Counted from the stretch's first letter, positions 26,693 through 36,801 are shown. The stretch is DNA of 64,000 bases from Mesorhizobium sp. AR07 (GCF_024746815.1 NZ_CP080525.1:434001-498000); one strand, 5' to 3'. Made by a program: numbers and translations. Notes: a model not told the origin generated them from the sequence alone.

Positions 26693-27508
26693 ATGCTCGT
26701 GAAATCGCGCCCTTCCATTTCCAGCATGCTCCTTGGGGTTGGGCGCCGATCCCTCGACAATTCTCGCGACACGTTCCAGATCGTGAGAACGCGCTTTGCC
26801 GTCCGCCCCGCCTTCTATCCGCAAACGCTCTGGCCGGTCTGGACCCTGGCGTGGGTCTTGCTGACGGCGGCGGCCTTTGTTCGCCTCGACATCCCTGCTG
26901 GAATGCTTCACGGCCAATGGTCGCCAAGGTTCGTCAATTGGGCCGATTTTTTCACGCAGTTCGCCCTGGGCGGCTGGTATCTCGTTCCATCGGCGCTGTT
27001 GCTCGTCGCCGCCAACCTGACGGACTGGCGAAGCCTTTCAAGGCGCTCGCTGATGCTCGTCTACAACTGGACCTGCCTGGCTTTTCTGGTGCTTTGTGCT
27101 GTCGGCCTGTCGGGCCTCACCGTCAACCTGCTGAAATATGCCATCGGCCGGGCCCGCCCGCTCTATTTCGATGATTTTGGCGTGCTGGCCTTGCATCCTT
27201 TTGCCTTTGATGCGCGCTTCGCAGGCTTTCCCTCAGGCCATGCCACGACCATGGGTGCCGTGTTCGGGGTTGCCTTGCTGTTATTTCCGCGGCGCTGGTA
27301 TATCGCCTTGGCGATCACCGCCTGCATCGCCTCGACGCGGGTCTTCGTCGGCGCGCACTATCCCAGCGACACCGTCGCCGGCTTCGGCCTCGGCTGCGCC
27401 TTCGCGCTGGTGTGCGGGCTTGTCTTCGCCCGGCTCGGCTTCATCTTTCGTCCGACACCGTCGGGGTTGCCGGTCCGCAAGAGGACGTTTCGGCTGATTG
27501 CGTCCTAG
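26693..27508 (+). CDS. PAP2 family phosphatase, possible lipid A 1-phosphatase (LpxE-like)
   Basis: 271-aa inner-membrane phosphatase with about six helices. The three PAP2 motifs are intact: K148-X6-R155-P156, PSGH at 180-183, and R216-X5-H222-X3-D226 (Thr replaces Ser before the Arg). The active site faces the periplasm, where it could remove the lipid A 1-phosphate before sugar addition. The first 40 residues are cytoplasmic and basic; a later start is possible. It lies 30 bp after the GT39 gene. Other PAP2 roles (undecaprenyl pyrophosphate, phosphatidylglycerol phosphate) cannot be excluded. Confidence 0.8.
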   Translation: MLVKSRPSISSMLLGVGRRSLDNSRDTFQIVRTRFAVRPAFYPQTLWPVWTLAWVLLTAAAFVRLDIPAGMLHGQWSPRFVNWADFFTQFALGGWYLVPSALLLVAANLTDWRSLSRRSLMLVYNWTCLAFLVLCAVGLSGLTVNLLKYAIGRARPLYFDDFGVLALHPFAFDARFAGFPSGHATTMGAVFGVALLLFPRRWYIALAITACIASTRVFVGAHYPSDTVAGFGLGCAFALVCGLVFARLGFIFRPTPSGLPVRKRTFRLIAS

Positions 27509-27834
27509 CGCAGCACCTCAAGTCCATGCTTCTCAATCACGGTCAGCAGCTTCATCGCCAAGCCGCTTGGTTTCTTGGCGCCACTCTCCCACTTCTGCAC
27601 CGTCGATTCCGACGTGTTCAGATGACGTGCAAACACCGGCTGGCTAACGTGGTTGCGCTCACGCAGCGCCTTGATTTGCTTAGCGTTGAATAGTGACGGG
27701 GCGGACAGACAGGCGTCATCAAATGACCGAAGCGTCTGCTTATCGATCGTCCCGGCGCGAACCATACCGTCCACCGCGCTGTGAATTGCCTCAAAGGCGT
27801 CGCTCTTGAATTTCCGTTTAGTCGTCATGACCAA
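27505..27834 (-). CDS. XRE family antitoxin/regulator (NadS/HigA-like)
   Basis: About 109 aa with a C-terminal Cro/C1-type helix-turn-helix (about 48-105: FNAKQIKALRERNHVSQPVF, then ARHLNTSESTVQKWESG). The N-terminal half is a short helical region that probably binds the toxin. Alternative start at the third residue. It overlaps the upstream toxin gene by 17 bp and, convergently, the PAP2 stop by 4 bp. Toxin-first order with a DNA-binding antitoxin is the HigBA/NadS arrangement; autorepression of the pair is expected. Confidence 0.85.
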   Translation of the reverse strand: MVMTTKRKFKSDAFEAIHSAVDGMVRAGTIDKQTLRSFDDACLSAPSLFNAKQIKALRERNHVSQPVFARHLNTSESTVQKWESGAKKPSGLAMKLLTVIEKHGLEVLR

Positions 27835-28177
27835 TCTCCATCAATGCCCCTACACTCAACTCGACTTGCAGATCTTGCTCGGACTTACGGCGATAAATCG
27901 CTGCGAGTTCGCGAAAGGCTCGCAATTCATCATCCTCGATATTCGCCCTATCTTGCTTGGCAAATAAATAGACATAGACCCAGAACGCGCCCGTGTTCGC
28001 CAAAATGATCGAGCGAAAGCGATTGTCATCGAGGCGCTTTTTGAAAACACCGCCGCCGAGATCGTCGGCTCTTCCTTGAGCAGCTTCTCTCGCCGCTCTC
28101 AAAAGCACTGCATCGGTCAATCGCGCTTTACGCGCCGCTCTGGCGAACCATGCCGTTTTGAATATTCGCTCAGGCAT
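27818..28177 (-). CDS. RelE/HigB-type toxin
   Basis: About 119 aa from MPERIFKTAWFARAARKARL (an ATG at 28192 is possible). The pattern fits the RelE/ParE-superfamily proteins of the NadS-associated type: basic helix at the N-terminus, GGGVFKKRLDDN, then RSIILANTGAFWVYVYLFAKQDRANI, the central antiparallel strands. These toxins usually cleave mRNA at the ribosome. It is followed, with overlap, by its antitoxin gene. Bases 28193-28402 upstream are non-coding and somewhat lower in GC than neighbours; I see no feature beyond a possible promoter. Confidence 0.82.
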   Translation of the reverse strand: MPERIFKTAWFARAARKARLTDAVLLRAAREAAQGRADDLGGGVFKKRLDDNRFRSIILANTGAFWVYVYLFAKQDRANIEDDELRAFRELAAIYRRKSEQDLQVELSVGALMEIGHDD

Positions 28178-28402
28178 TAGAAAAGGTAGCACTGAGTGCG
28201 CCTCTTTTCAAGGGCGCCAGCCCGATAGCGATATTGGATAATGATTGGAGCTACGGAGAATTGCACTTACGCTGCGTATGGATTGACCACATGACCGGCC
28301 TTGCAATGTCGTACCGGTTTGACGCAGCGCCGCAACGGACGCGCAAACTGTGTTTACATGTGTGACGACTATGCTCTCTACAAGCTAGAGTCCGCCACTC
28401 GT

Positions 28403-29071
28403 CTAATTGCCGTCCAGGCCACCGTAGGATCTCACCAGGCTGGCCATGTCGGGCGACCGGTGGTCCTCGCTTTCCAGCCCTTGCGCAACGCCGGCGCGGT
28501 CGGCGACCGGCCGGTTCTGGCTGACCTTCCACTTGCCGTGGATTTCGCTGATGTCGATTTCCAGTCCGATGATGCCCTTGATCTGCGACTGGATGAAGGG
28601 CGCCGGCGCGTCGGTCACCGCCCAGGGCGCGGCGCGAGCGCCTTCCTGGGACGCGGTCAGATCGGCGATCTGCCGCGCCAGCCAATCCTGGTCATCCATC
28701 ACCGTGACGGTGCCGCGCACCTGCACGATGGCGTAGTTCCAGGTCGGCACCACCTTGCCGGTCTCGCGCTTGGTCTCGTACCAGGATGGCGTCACATAGG
28801 CATCGGTGCCCTGGAAGACGATCAGCACCGGCGATGCCGGATTGTCGGCCAGCAGGCGCCATTGCGGATTGGCCCGCGCCAGATGGGCGCGCAGCCTGCC
28901 ATTCGGCGGCAGGTCTTCATTAAGCCCAGAGGGCGCATCGAGCAGGAACGGGATGGCGTTGGCGACCGGCCCCTCGGATCCGTTGCAAATCAACAGACCC
29001 AGCGGATGCGCCCGGATCAGCCCGTGCAGGATTTCCGGCCGTGTTTCCCTGAAATGAGGAGGCTCGTACAT
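28403..29071 (-). CDS. FMN-binding negative transcriptional regulator-type protein (PaiB family)
   Basis: 222-aa protein of the split-barrel flavin fold. Family features are MYEPPHFRE at the N-terminus, HPLGLLICNG, the flavin/ligand loop NPQWRLL, YVTPSWYETK and VPTWNYAIVQVRG, ending with GIIGLEIDISEIHGKWKVSQN. PaiB homologues were named for repression of sporulation genes in Bacillus, but in proteobacteria the function is unclear and they may be flavin or heme-binding enzymes. It lies 19 bp after the hydrolase stop region on the same strand. Confidence 0.88.
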   Translation of the reverse strand: MYEPPHFRETRPEILHGLIRAHPLGLLICNGSEGPVANAIPFLLDAPSGLNEDLPPNGRLRAHLARANPQWRLLADNPASPVLIVFQGTDAYVTPSWYETKRETGKVVPTWNYAIVQVRGTVTVMDDQDWLARQIADLTASQEGARAAPWAVTDAPAPFIQSQIKGIIGLEIDISEIHGKWKVSQNRPVADRAGVAQGLESEDHRSPDMASLVRSYGGLDGN

Positions 29072-29090
29072 CGCTGCCCGCTTCCTTTGT

Positions 29091-29765
29091 CTATCTCAGC
29101 CGCTTCGGCCGTGGATCCGACAATTCGCCGGCCAGCCGGCGGTCGAGATAATCGGCGCATTCCTCAAGCAGCAGGTCGGCGTCGTTGGAGAAGAAATGGT
29201 TGGCACCGGGCAAGGTCTTCTGGGTGATGGTGATGCCCTTTTGCGTGTGCAGCTTGTCGACCAGACCTTGTACATCCTTTGGCGGCGCCACCTTGTCGGC
29301 ATCGCCATGGATGATCAGGCCCGATGACGGGCAGGGCGCCAGGAACGAGAAATCATAGGTGTTGGGCTGCGGCGCAATCGAGATGAAGCCTTCGATCTCC
29401 GGCCGCCGCATCAGCAACTGCATGCCGATCCACGAGCCGAAGGAATAACCGGCGACCCAGCAGCTCTTGGAATCCGGATGTAGCGATTGCACCCAATCCA
29501 AAGCAGCGGCGGCGTCCGACAACTCGCCGGTGCCATGGTCGAACTCGCCCTGGCTGCGGCCGATGCCGCGGAAATTGAAGCGAAGCGTGGTGAAATCCCG
29601 CTTCTGGAACATGTAGAAGAGGTCGTAGACGATCTTGTTGTTCATCGTCCCTCCGAATTGCGGATGCGGGTGCAGGACGATGGCAATCGGCGCGCTCTTT
29701 TCCTTGGAAGGCTGGTAGCGTCCCTCCAGGCGGCCGGCAGGACCGGTGAAAATGACCTCAGGCAT
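29091..29765 (-). CDS. Alpha/beta hydrolase (dienelactone hydrolase-like)
   Basis: About 224 aa, start at 29765 (MPEVIFTGPAGRLEGRY) because GGAG lies 6 bases upstream; 29777 is the longer alternative. The nucleophile elbow is GYSFGS, the oxyanion region is LHPHPQFGGTMNN, the acid is in IIHGDADKVAPP and the catalytic His in GANHFF. It matches a widespread family of small cytosolic hydrolases of unknown substrate. It is divergent from the Fe-S operon, separated by 239 bp that contain an Irr-box-like sequence. Confidence 0.85.
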   Translation of the reverse strand: MPEVIFTGPAGRLEGRYQPSKEKSAPIAIVLHPHPQFGGTMNNKIVYDLFYMFQKRDFTTLRFNFRGIGRSQGEFDHGTGELSDAAAALDWVQSLHPDSKSCWVAGYSFGSWIGMQLLMRRPEIEGFISIAPQPNTYDFSFLAPCPSSGLIIHGDADKVAPPKDVQGLVDKLHTQKGITITQKTLPGANHFFSNDADLLLEECADYLDRRLAGELSDPRPKRLR

Positions 29766-29856
29766 GAAATACTCCACTTGGGTATGCGAATGCGCGGCGT
29801 CCGGAACGAACCTTCCTCTGGCCTTGACGCAGGGCGAGCGTCTTCTTAGAAGCTAG

Positions 29857-29873
29857 TTTAGAATTGTTCAAAA
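29857..29873. promoter_or_regulatory. Irr control element (ICE)-like site upstream of Suf operon
   Basis: TTTAGAA TTG TTCAAAA: an interrupted inverted repeat differing at one base from the rhizobial ICE form TTTAGAA-N3-TTCTAAA. It lies about 130 bp before the cysteine desulfurase start, and Suf genes are known Irr/RirA targets in rhizobia. The site is equally close to the alpha/beta hydrolase start on minus. Identification is by eye. Confidence 0.5.
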
Positions 29874-30004
29874 CTGAGTGGCCAGACATCGAGCCCGGCC
29901 ACCCGCGCCGCAAGCCGCGTAAATAGGACGGCTCGCCTTGGAATTTCAAGGAAATAACGCGATACGTCTGCGGAATGGCTTCTAACGGGACTTGACGGAC
30001 GAAA

Positions 30005-31183
30005 ATGGCCGGAACACGCGCCTATCTCGACTACAATGCCAGTGCGCCGCTGCTTGCCGCGGCGCGCGAGGCTGTGGTCGCGGCACTTGATGTCGCCGCC
30101 AACCCGTCTTCGGTCCACGCCGAGGGGCGCGCCGCGCGGCGTCTGATCGAGACCGCAAGGCGTGATGTGGCAGCGCTGGTCAACGCCAGGCCCGAGCATG
30201 TCGTGTTCACCTCCGGCGCGACGGAAGCCGCCTCGACGCTGCTGACATCAGACTGGCGGATGGGGCGCGGCAGCGTGCGCATGAGCCGGCTTTATGTGTC
30301 CGAGGCAGATCATCCCTGCCTGTTGAATGGCGGGCGTTTTCCCGCAGCGCAGGTAACGCGGATCGGCGTCGATGCCGACGGCATTGCCGATCTCGATACG
30401 TTGACAGCTGCACTCGCCCAGCATGACAAGGCCGAGGGCCTGCCGCTGGTCGCCATCCATGCCGCCAACAACGAGACCGGCGTCATCCAGCCGATCGATC
30501 GTATCGCCGGGATCGTCAAGGCGGCGGGCGGCGTCCTTGTCGTCGACGCGGTGCAGGCGGCAGGCCGCGTTTCGATCGACCTGTCAGCGGGTTACGCCGA
30601 TTACCTGATTCTGTCCTCGCACAAGATCGGCGGTCCCAAGGGCGTCGGCGCCATCGTTGCCGCCTCCGATCTGATGATGCCGAAGCCGCTGATCAACGGC
30701 GGCGGCCAGGAGAAGGGCCATCGCGGCGGCACGGAAAACCTCGCTGCCATTGCCGGCTTTGGCGCGGCCGCCCGTGTGGCTCTCGACGGATTGCAGACGA
30801 TGGATGCGGTGCGGCATCGCCGCGACGAGATCGAGGCCATCGTGAAAATGCTGGTGCCGGACGCGGAAATCTTCGGAACCGGCGCGCCAAGGCTTGCCAA
30901 CACGACATTCTTCGCTATTGCGGGCATCAAGGCCGAAACGGCGCAGATCGCCTTCGATCTGGCCGGCGTGGCGCTGTCGGCCGGATCCGCCTGTTCATCG
31001 GGTAAGGTGGGACCGAGCCATGTGCTGAAAGCCATGGGGTACGGTGACAGCCTTGGCGCTTTGCGTGTGTCGATCGGTGCAGCGACTAGCGGCGAGGATG
31101 TTGAACTGTTTCGAACCACACTCGCAGGGATTGCCGAACGGCAAGCCGCCAGGGAAAAGGCGGATACAGAAAAGGCCGCTTAG
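30005..31183 (+). CDS. Cysteine desulfurase, NifS/IscS-like, first gene of Suf operon
   Basis: 392-aa PLP enzyme that removes sulfur from cysteine to give alanine and a persulfide. The PLP Lys207 is in SSHKIGGPKG, the phosphate-binding GATEA loop is at 71-75, and the catalytic Cys330 is on the mobile loop SAGSACSSGK. It is a group I (IscS/NifS-type) enzyme, unlike the SufS encoded later in the same operon. It lies 187 bp upstream of sufB. Family enzymes in Rhizobiales often occupy this place. Confidence 0.92.
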   Translation: MAGTRAYLDYNASAPLLAAAREAVVAALDVAANPSSVHAEGRAARRLIETARRDVAALVNARPEHVVFTSGATEAASTLLTSDWRMGRGSVRMSRLYVSEADHPCLLNGGRFPAAQVTRIGVDADGIADLDTLTAALAQHDKAEGLPLVAIHAANNETGVIQPIDRIAGIVKAAGGVLVVDAVQAAGRVSIDLSAGYADYLILSSHKIGGPKGVGAIVAASDLMMPKPLINGGGQEKGHRGGTENLAAIAGFGAAARVALDGLQTMDAVRHRRDEIEAIVKMLVPDAEIFGTGAPRLANTTFFAIAGIKAETAQIAFDLAGVALSAGSACSSGKVGPSHVLKAMGYGDSLGALRVSIGAATSGEDVELFRTTLAGIAERQAAREKADTEKAA

Positions 31184-31369
31184 CGGTTGGACGAATTTGG
31201 GCCTTTCGGCCTGGTAGAGCTGTGCGTTTCAAGCTGGCCGGGTGAATTTCCGGTCGAAGCGCACTATATGGAACTTACGCTGCCGCGAGCGCTTCTTCGG
31301 CGTTCATTTCGGCGGTGCCATAGTTTGAAAACTGTCGGGCCTTGACCCCGGCGTGGATGGAGAACGCTG

Positions 31370-32887
<1,518 letters not shown>

Positions 32888-32914
32888 CCGGACAAATATT
32901 CAGGAAACAAAAGA

Positions 32915-33670
32915 ATGCTTGAGATCAAGAATCTGCATGCCCGCATCGTCGATGATGGCACCGAAATCATCCGCGGCCTGAGCCTGACGGTGAAAGCCGG
33001 CGAGGTCGCCGCGATCATGGGACCGAACGGCTCGGGCAAATCGACGCTGTCCTATATCCTCGCGGGCCGCGAGGACTATGAGGTGACCGAGGGTGACATC
33101 CTCTACAACGGCCAGTCGATCCTCGAAATGGATCCGGCCGAACGCGCCACGTCAGGCATCTTCCTAGCCTTCCAGTATCCGATGGAGATACCGGGCGTGG
33201 CGACCATGGAATTCCTGAAGGTGGCGATGAACGAGCAGCGCAAGGCGCGCGGCGAGGAGCCTTTGAAGATACCGGAGTTCCTGAAGCGGGTGAAGGAAGC
33301 CGCCGCATCGCTCAGCATGGACATGGCGATGCTGAAGCGGCCGCTCAATGTCGGCTTCTCCGGCGGCGAGAAGAAGCGCGCCGAGATCCTGCAGATGAAG
33401 CTGCTGGAGCCAAAGCTCTGCGTGCTCGACGAGACCGATTCCGGCCTCGACATCGACGCGCTGAAGATCGTTTCCGACGGCGTCAACGCGCTACGCGCGC
33501 CAGACCGTGCGTTCCTGGTCATCACCCACTACCAGCGCCTGCTCGAACACATCGTGCCCGATACCGTGCACGTGCTCTACAAGGGCCAGGTCATCAAGTC
33601 CGGCGACAAGTCGCTGGCGCTCGACCTCGAGGCCAATGGCTATGCCGGCGTGATCGGCGAAGCCGCGTGA
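32915..33670 (+). CDS. sufC: Fe-S cluster assembly ATPase SufC
   Basis: 251-aa ABC-type ATPase of the SufBCD complex. Walker A GPNGSGKSTLSY lies near residue 34, Q-loop in FLAFQYPMEIPGV, signature FSGGEKKRAEILQ (variant FSGGE typical of SufC), Walker B CVLDETDSGLD with Asp replacing Pro, and switch His in VITHYQRLL. ATP binding opens SufB/SufD so iron and sulfur can enter. It stands between sufB (27 bp) and sufD (about 20 bp). Confidence 0.97.
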   Translation: MLEIKNLHARIVDDGTEIIRGLSLTVKAGEVAAIMGPNGSGKSTLSYILAGREDYEVTEGDILYNGQSILEMDPAERATSGIFLAFQYPMEIPGVATMEFLKVAMNEQRKARGEEPLKIPEFLKRVKEAAASLSMDMAMLKRPLNVGFSGGEKKRAEILQMKLLEPKLCVLDETDSGLDIDALKIVSDGVNALRAPDRAFLVITHYQRLLEHIVPDTVHVLYKGQVIKSGDKSLALDLEANGYAGVIGEAA

Positions 33671-33689
33671 GATGCCAGAGGCGACACTG

Positions 33690-34958
33690 ATGAACATGCA
33701 CGCACAACCCCAGCGGACACCGGCCGAAACAGCGTTGATCGACGCGTTCGGCGACCGGCTGTCGCTGCTGCCGGGCGACGGCGCGGTGATGCTGAAGCGC
33801 GACGACGCCATCGAGGCCATCAAGCACGGCCTGCCGACGCGGCGCATCGAATCCTGGCACTACACCGATCTGCGTCGGCTGTTGAACACGGTGCCGGACT
33901 TCGATCCGGCCGCGGCGGTCAAAGCCATCGCACCAATTGTCGAAGGCTCCACGGTCCTGGCCGTGCTGAACGGCAAGTCCGGCACGAAGCTGCCAGCCGT
34001 CGAAGGCGTCACCGCGCAGCGCCTGTCGGAAAAGCTGACCGACGGCAGCATCGCGCCGGGGCTCGATCCCTATGGCAGCGATGACGCCATCGGCGCGCTG
34101 AACACGGCTTTCGTCGCCGACGGTTACTTCATCGACATCGCCGATGGCACTGAGCTGGCAAAGCCGATCGAACTGCAGAACCTGCAGGCCGGTGGCCAGG
34201 CCCATGTGCGCCTGCCGGTGCGTGTCGGCGCTGGCGTCAAGGCGACCATTGTCGAGCGTCAGGCAGGCGAGGGTGCTGCCCTGGTCAGCTCGGTCAGCCA
34301 GCTCGTGCTCGGCGAGGGCGCCGAGGTGACGTGGCTGATCGTCCAGGAGCAGCCGGAAACGGCAACGCATCTGGCGCAGTTCAAGGCGCATCTTGGCAAG
34401 AATTCGAAGCTGACATTGTTCGTCATGAACGCCGGCGGCAGGCTGGTGCGCCAGGAGATCATGGTCAGGACGACGGGTGAAGGCGCCGACTTCAAGCTAC
34501 GCGGCATCAATCTCCTGGCCGGCGACACCCACACCGACGTGACGATGGTGCTCGACCACGCGGTGCCGCACACGACATCGACGGAGGTGATCCGCAACGT
34601 GGTGACGGGCAAGGCGCGCGGCGTCTTCCAGGGCCGCATCAACGTCCATCAATATGCGCAGAAGACCAACGCCAAGATGGCCTGCAACACGCTGCTGTTG
34701 TCGGACGATGGCGAGTTCTCGACCAAGCCCGAACTCGAAATCTTCGCCGACGACGTCGTCTGCGGCCATGGCGCGACGGTCACCGAAATCGACCATGACC
34801 ATCTGTTCTACCTGATGGCGCGCGGCGTCGACGAGAAGACCGCGCGCGGCCTTCTGGTCAAGGCGTTCGTCGCCGAGGTGATCGAGGAACTGGACGACCA
34901 GACGATCGTCGAGGCGCTGGAAGCGAAGCTCGACGACTGGTTCGTGGCGCACGGGTAG
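33690..34958 (+). CDS. sufD: Fe-S cluster assembly protein SufD
   Basis: About 422 aa from the ATG at 33690, supported by AGAGGCG upstream (an in-frame ATG at 33672 would add six residues). SufD pairs with SufB in the scaffold and assists iron acquisition. The N-terminal helical region has TRRIESWHYTDLRRLL, the central part is the repetitive beta-helix, and the C-terminal core is ACNTLLLSDDGEF..PELEIFADDVVCGHGATVTEID with the family His in CGHGA, then ARGVDEKTAR. Downstream is a palindromic intergenic repeat, then sufS. Confidence 0.95.
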   Translation: MNMHAQPQRTPAETALIDAFGDRLSLLPGDGAVMLKRDDAIEAIKHGLPTRRIESWHYTDLRRLLNTVPDFDPAAAVKAIAPIVEGSTVLAVLNGKSGTKLPAVEGVTAQRLSEKLTDGSIAPGLDPYGSDDAIGALNTAFVADGYFIDIADGTELAKPIELQNLQAGGQAHVRLPVRVGAGVKATIVERQAGEGAALVSSVSQLVLGEGAEVTWLIVQEQPETATHLAQFKAHLGKNSKLTLFVMNAGGRLVRQEIMVRTTGEGADFKLRGINLLAGDTHTDVTMVLDHAVPHTTSTEVIRNVVTGKARGVFQGRINVHQYAQKTNAKMACNTLLLSDDGEFSTKPELEIFADDVVCGHGATVTEIDHDHLFYLMARGVDEKTARGLLVKAFVAEVIEELDDQTIVEALEAKLDDWFVAHG

Positions 34959-34965
34959 CGCCAGA

Positions 34966-35022
34966 CCTTCTCCCCTTGTGGGAGAAGGTGGATTGGCGCG
35001 AAGCGCCAAGACGGATGAGGGG
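34966..35022. repeat. Rhizobial palindromic intergenic repeat (REP-like) between sufD and sufS
   Basis: It consists of a hairpin CCTTCTCCCC-TTG-TGGGAGAAGG (34966-34988), a second small hairpin GGCGCGAAGCGCC (34995-35007), and the tail ATGAGGGG. Two more places in this window carry the same architecture (37189-37312 and 45406-45600). Inside an operon it could affect mRNA stability between sufD and sufS. Confidence 0.65.
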
Positions 35023-35061
35023 TGCTGGAAGGAATGAGGCTTTGCCTCGAAAGAGCTTGTG

Positions 35062-36303
35062 ATGGACCAGAAAGTCGAAAACATCCCCTACGACGTCGAG
35101 GCGATCCGCCGCGACTTCCCGATCCTGTCGCGCGAGGTCTATGGCAAGCCGCTGGTCTATCTCGACAACGGCGCCTCGGCGCAGAAGCCGCAGGTGGTGC
35201 TGGATACAATCCAGCACGCCTATTCCCAGGAATATGCCAACGTTCATCGCGGCCTGCATTTCCTCTCCAATGCCGCGACGGACGCCTATGAGAAGGCGCG
35301 CGAGGCGGTGCGCCGCTTCCTCAACGCGCCAAGCACCGACAATATCGTTTTCACCTCGAACACGACCTCGGCCATCAACACCGTCGCCTATGGCTATGGC
35401 ATGCCCAACATCGGCGAAGGCGACGAGATCGTGCTGTCGATCATGGAGCACCACTCCAACATCGTGCCGTGGCATTTCATCCGCGAACGGCAGGGCGCCA
35501 AGCTGGTCTGGGTGCCGGTTGACGATCTCGGCGTCTTCCACATCGAGGAGTTCGAGAAGCGGCTGACCGACCGCACCAGGCTGGTTGCCATCACCCAGAT
35601 GTCAAACGCGCTGGGCACGGTGACGCCGATCAAGGAGATCGTCCGCATTGCGCATTCGCGTGGAATTCCTGTCCTCGTCGACGGCAGCCAGAGCGCCGTG
35701 CATATGCCGATCGACGTGCAGGATCTCGACTGCGACTTCTTCGTCTTCACCGGCCACAAGGTCTACGGTCCGTCCGGCATCGGTGTGCTCTACGGCAAGA
35801 AGGACATTCTCTCGGACATGAGGCCCTTCATGGGCGGCGGCGAGATGATCGAGGAGGTGACGGAGGATATCGTCACCTACAACGAACCGCCGCATCGCTT
35901 CGAGGCCGGCACGCCGCCGATCGTGCAGGCGATCGGACTTGGCGCGGCACTCGATTATATGGAAAAGGTCGGGCGCGAGCGCATCGCGGCGCATGAGGCC
36001 GATCTGAAGGATTATGCGCATGAGCGGCTGCGCGCCATCAACTCGCTGCGCATCTTTGGCGACGCACCGGGCAAGGGCGCCATCATCTCCTTCGAGCTGC
36101 AAGGCATTCATGCCCATGACGTGTCGATGGTGATAGACAGGCAAGGCGTCGCGGTGCGCGCCGGCACCCATTGCGCCCAGCCGCTGTTGAAACGCTTTGG
36201 CGTAACCTCCACATGCAGGGCATCGTTCGGCATGTATAATACCAGGGCCGAAGTCGACGTTTTGGCCGATGCGCTTGAAAAAGCGCGCAAGTTTTTTGGA
36301 TGA
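35062..36303 (+). CDS. sufS: Cysteine desulfurase SufS
   Basis: 413-aa group II cysteine desulfurase. The PLP Lys233 is in FTGHKVYGP, the cofactor-stacking His in MEHHSN, and the catalytic Cys371 in RAGTHCAQPLL, with an extended C-terminal LRASFG-type motif (CRASFGMYNT). It supplies persulfide to SufBCD, normally through SufE or SufU, which are not seen in the window. Start ATG at 35062; a GTG three bases earlier is in frame. The stop overlaps the next gene by 4 bp (ATGA). Confidence 0.96.
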   Translation: MDQKVENIPYDVEAIRRDFPILSREVYGKPLVYLDNGASAQKPQVVLDTIQHAYSQEYANVHRGLHFLSNAATDAYEKAREAVRRFLNAPSTDNIVFTSNTTSAINTVAYGYGMPNIGEGDEIVLSIMEHHSNIVPWHFIRERQGAKLVWVPVDDLGVFHIEEFEKRLTDRTRLVAITQMSNALGTVTPIKEIVRIAHSRGIPVLVDGSQSAVHMPIDVQDLDCDFFVFTGHKVYGPSGIGVLYGKKDILSDMRPFMGGGEMIEEVTEDIVTYNEPPHRFEAGTPPIVQAIGLGAALDYMEKVGRERIAAHEADLKDYAHERLRAINSLRIFGDAPGKGAIISFELQGIHAHDVSMVIDRQGVAVRAGTHCAQPLLKRFGVTSTCRASFGMYNTRAEVDVLADALEKARKFFG

Positions 36304-36698
36304 CGACCATGGATGATGTGAGCATCGCTGCCGAAACCACTCCGGAAACCGCCAACAGCGTGGTTTCCGCCTCGACTATCCCCGCCGACGAACTGGCGCG
36401 GCTGACCGACGACATCGTCTCGGCGCTGAAGACGGTCTACGATCCGGAGATCCCAGCTGATATCTACGAGCTTGGCCTCATCTACAAGATAGACATCGAG
36501 GACAACCGCTCGGTCAAGATCGACATGACGCTGACCGCTCCCGGCTGCCCCGTCGCCGGCGAAATGCCCGGCTGGGTCGAAAATGCAGTCGGCGCCGTCG
36601 AAGGCGTCTCCGGCGTCGAGGTCAACATGACCTTCGATCCGCCCTGGTCGCCCGACCGCATGTCGGAAGAGGCGCAGGTGGCCGTTGGCTGGTACTAG
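36300..36698 (+). CDS. SUF-associated MIP18/DUF59 family protein (SufT-like)
   Basis: 132 aa. The conserved DUF59 core is VYDPEIPADIYELGLIYKIDI, then MTLTAPGCPVAGEMPGWV with the family Cys, and a C-terminal FDPPWSPDRMSEEA. These proteins help cluster assembly or delivery to target enzymes (SufT/CIA2 relatives). Translation is probably coupled to sufS by the ATGA overlap. The first 35 residues are Ser/Thr/Ala-rich and poorly conserved. Confidence 0.9.
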   Translation: MTTMDDVSIAAETTPETANSVVSASTIPADELARLTDDIVSALKTVYDPEIPADIYELGLIYKIDIEDNRSVKIDMTLTAPGCPVAGEMPGWVENAVGAVEGVSGVEVNMTFDPPWSPDRMSEEAQVAVGWY

Positions 36699-36801
36699 CC
36701 CGACAAGGGTTGGCGCACTTGCGCCAGTCACAAAACTTCACCATTTTAGGTGAGGAATCGTTCGGCAGGCCTTGAACCTGCACGGAATGGAGAGAGAAAA
36801 G

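Noticed and set aside
24905..26917. 670-codon open frame on minus, antisense to the GT39 gene
   Set aside because: Composition is dominated by Arg/Gln/His/Asp as expected for the reverse frame of a GC-rich membrane protein gene; no domain, no ribosome site.
36699..36801. Possible small gene or regulatory RNA between the SufT-like and SufA-like genes
   Set aside because: Only a ribosome site for the next gene could be seen.
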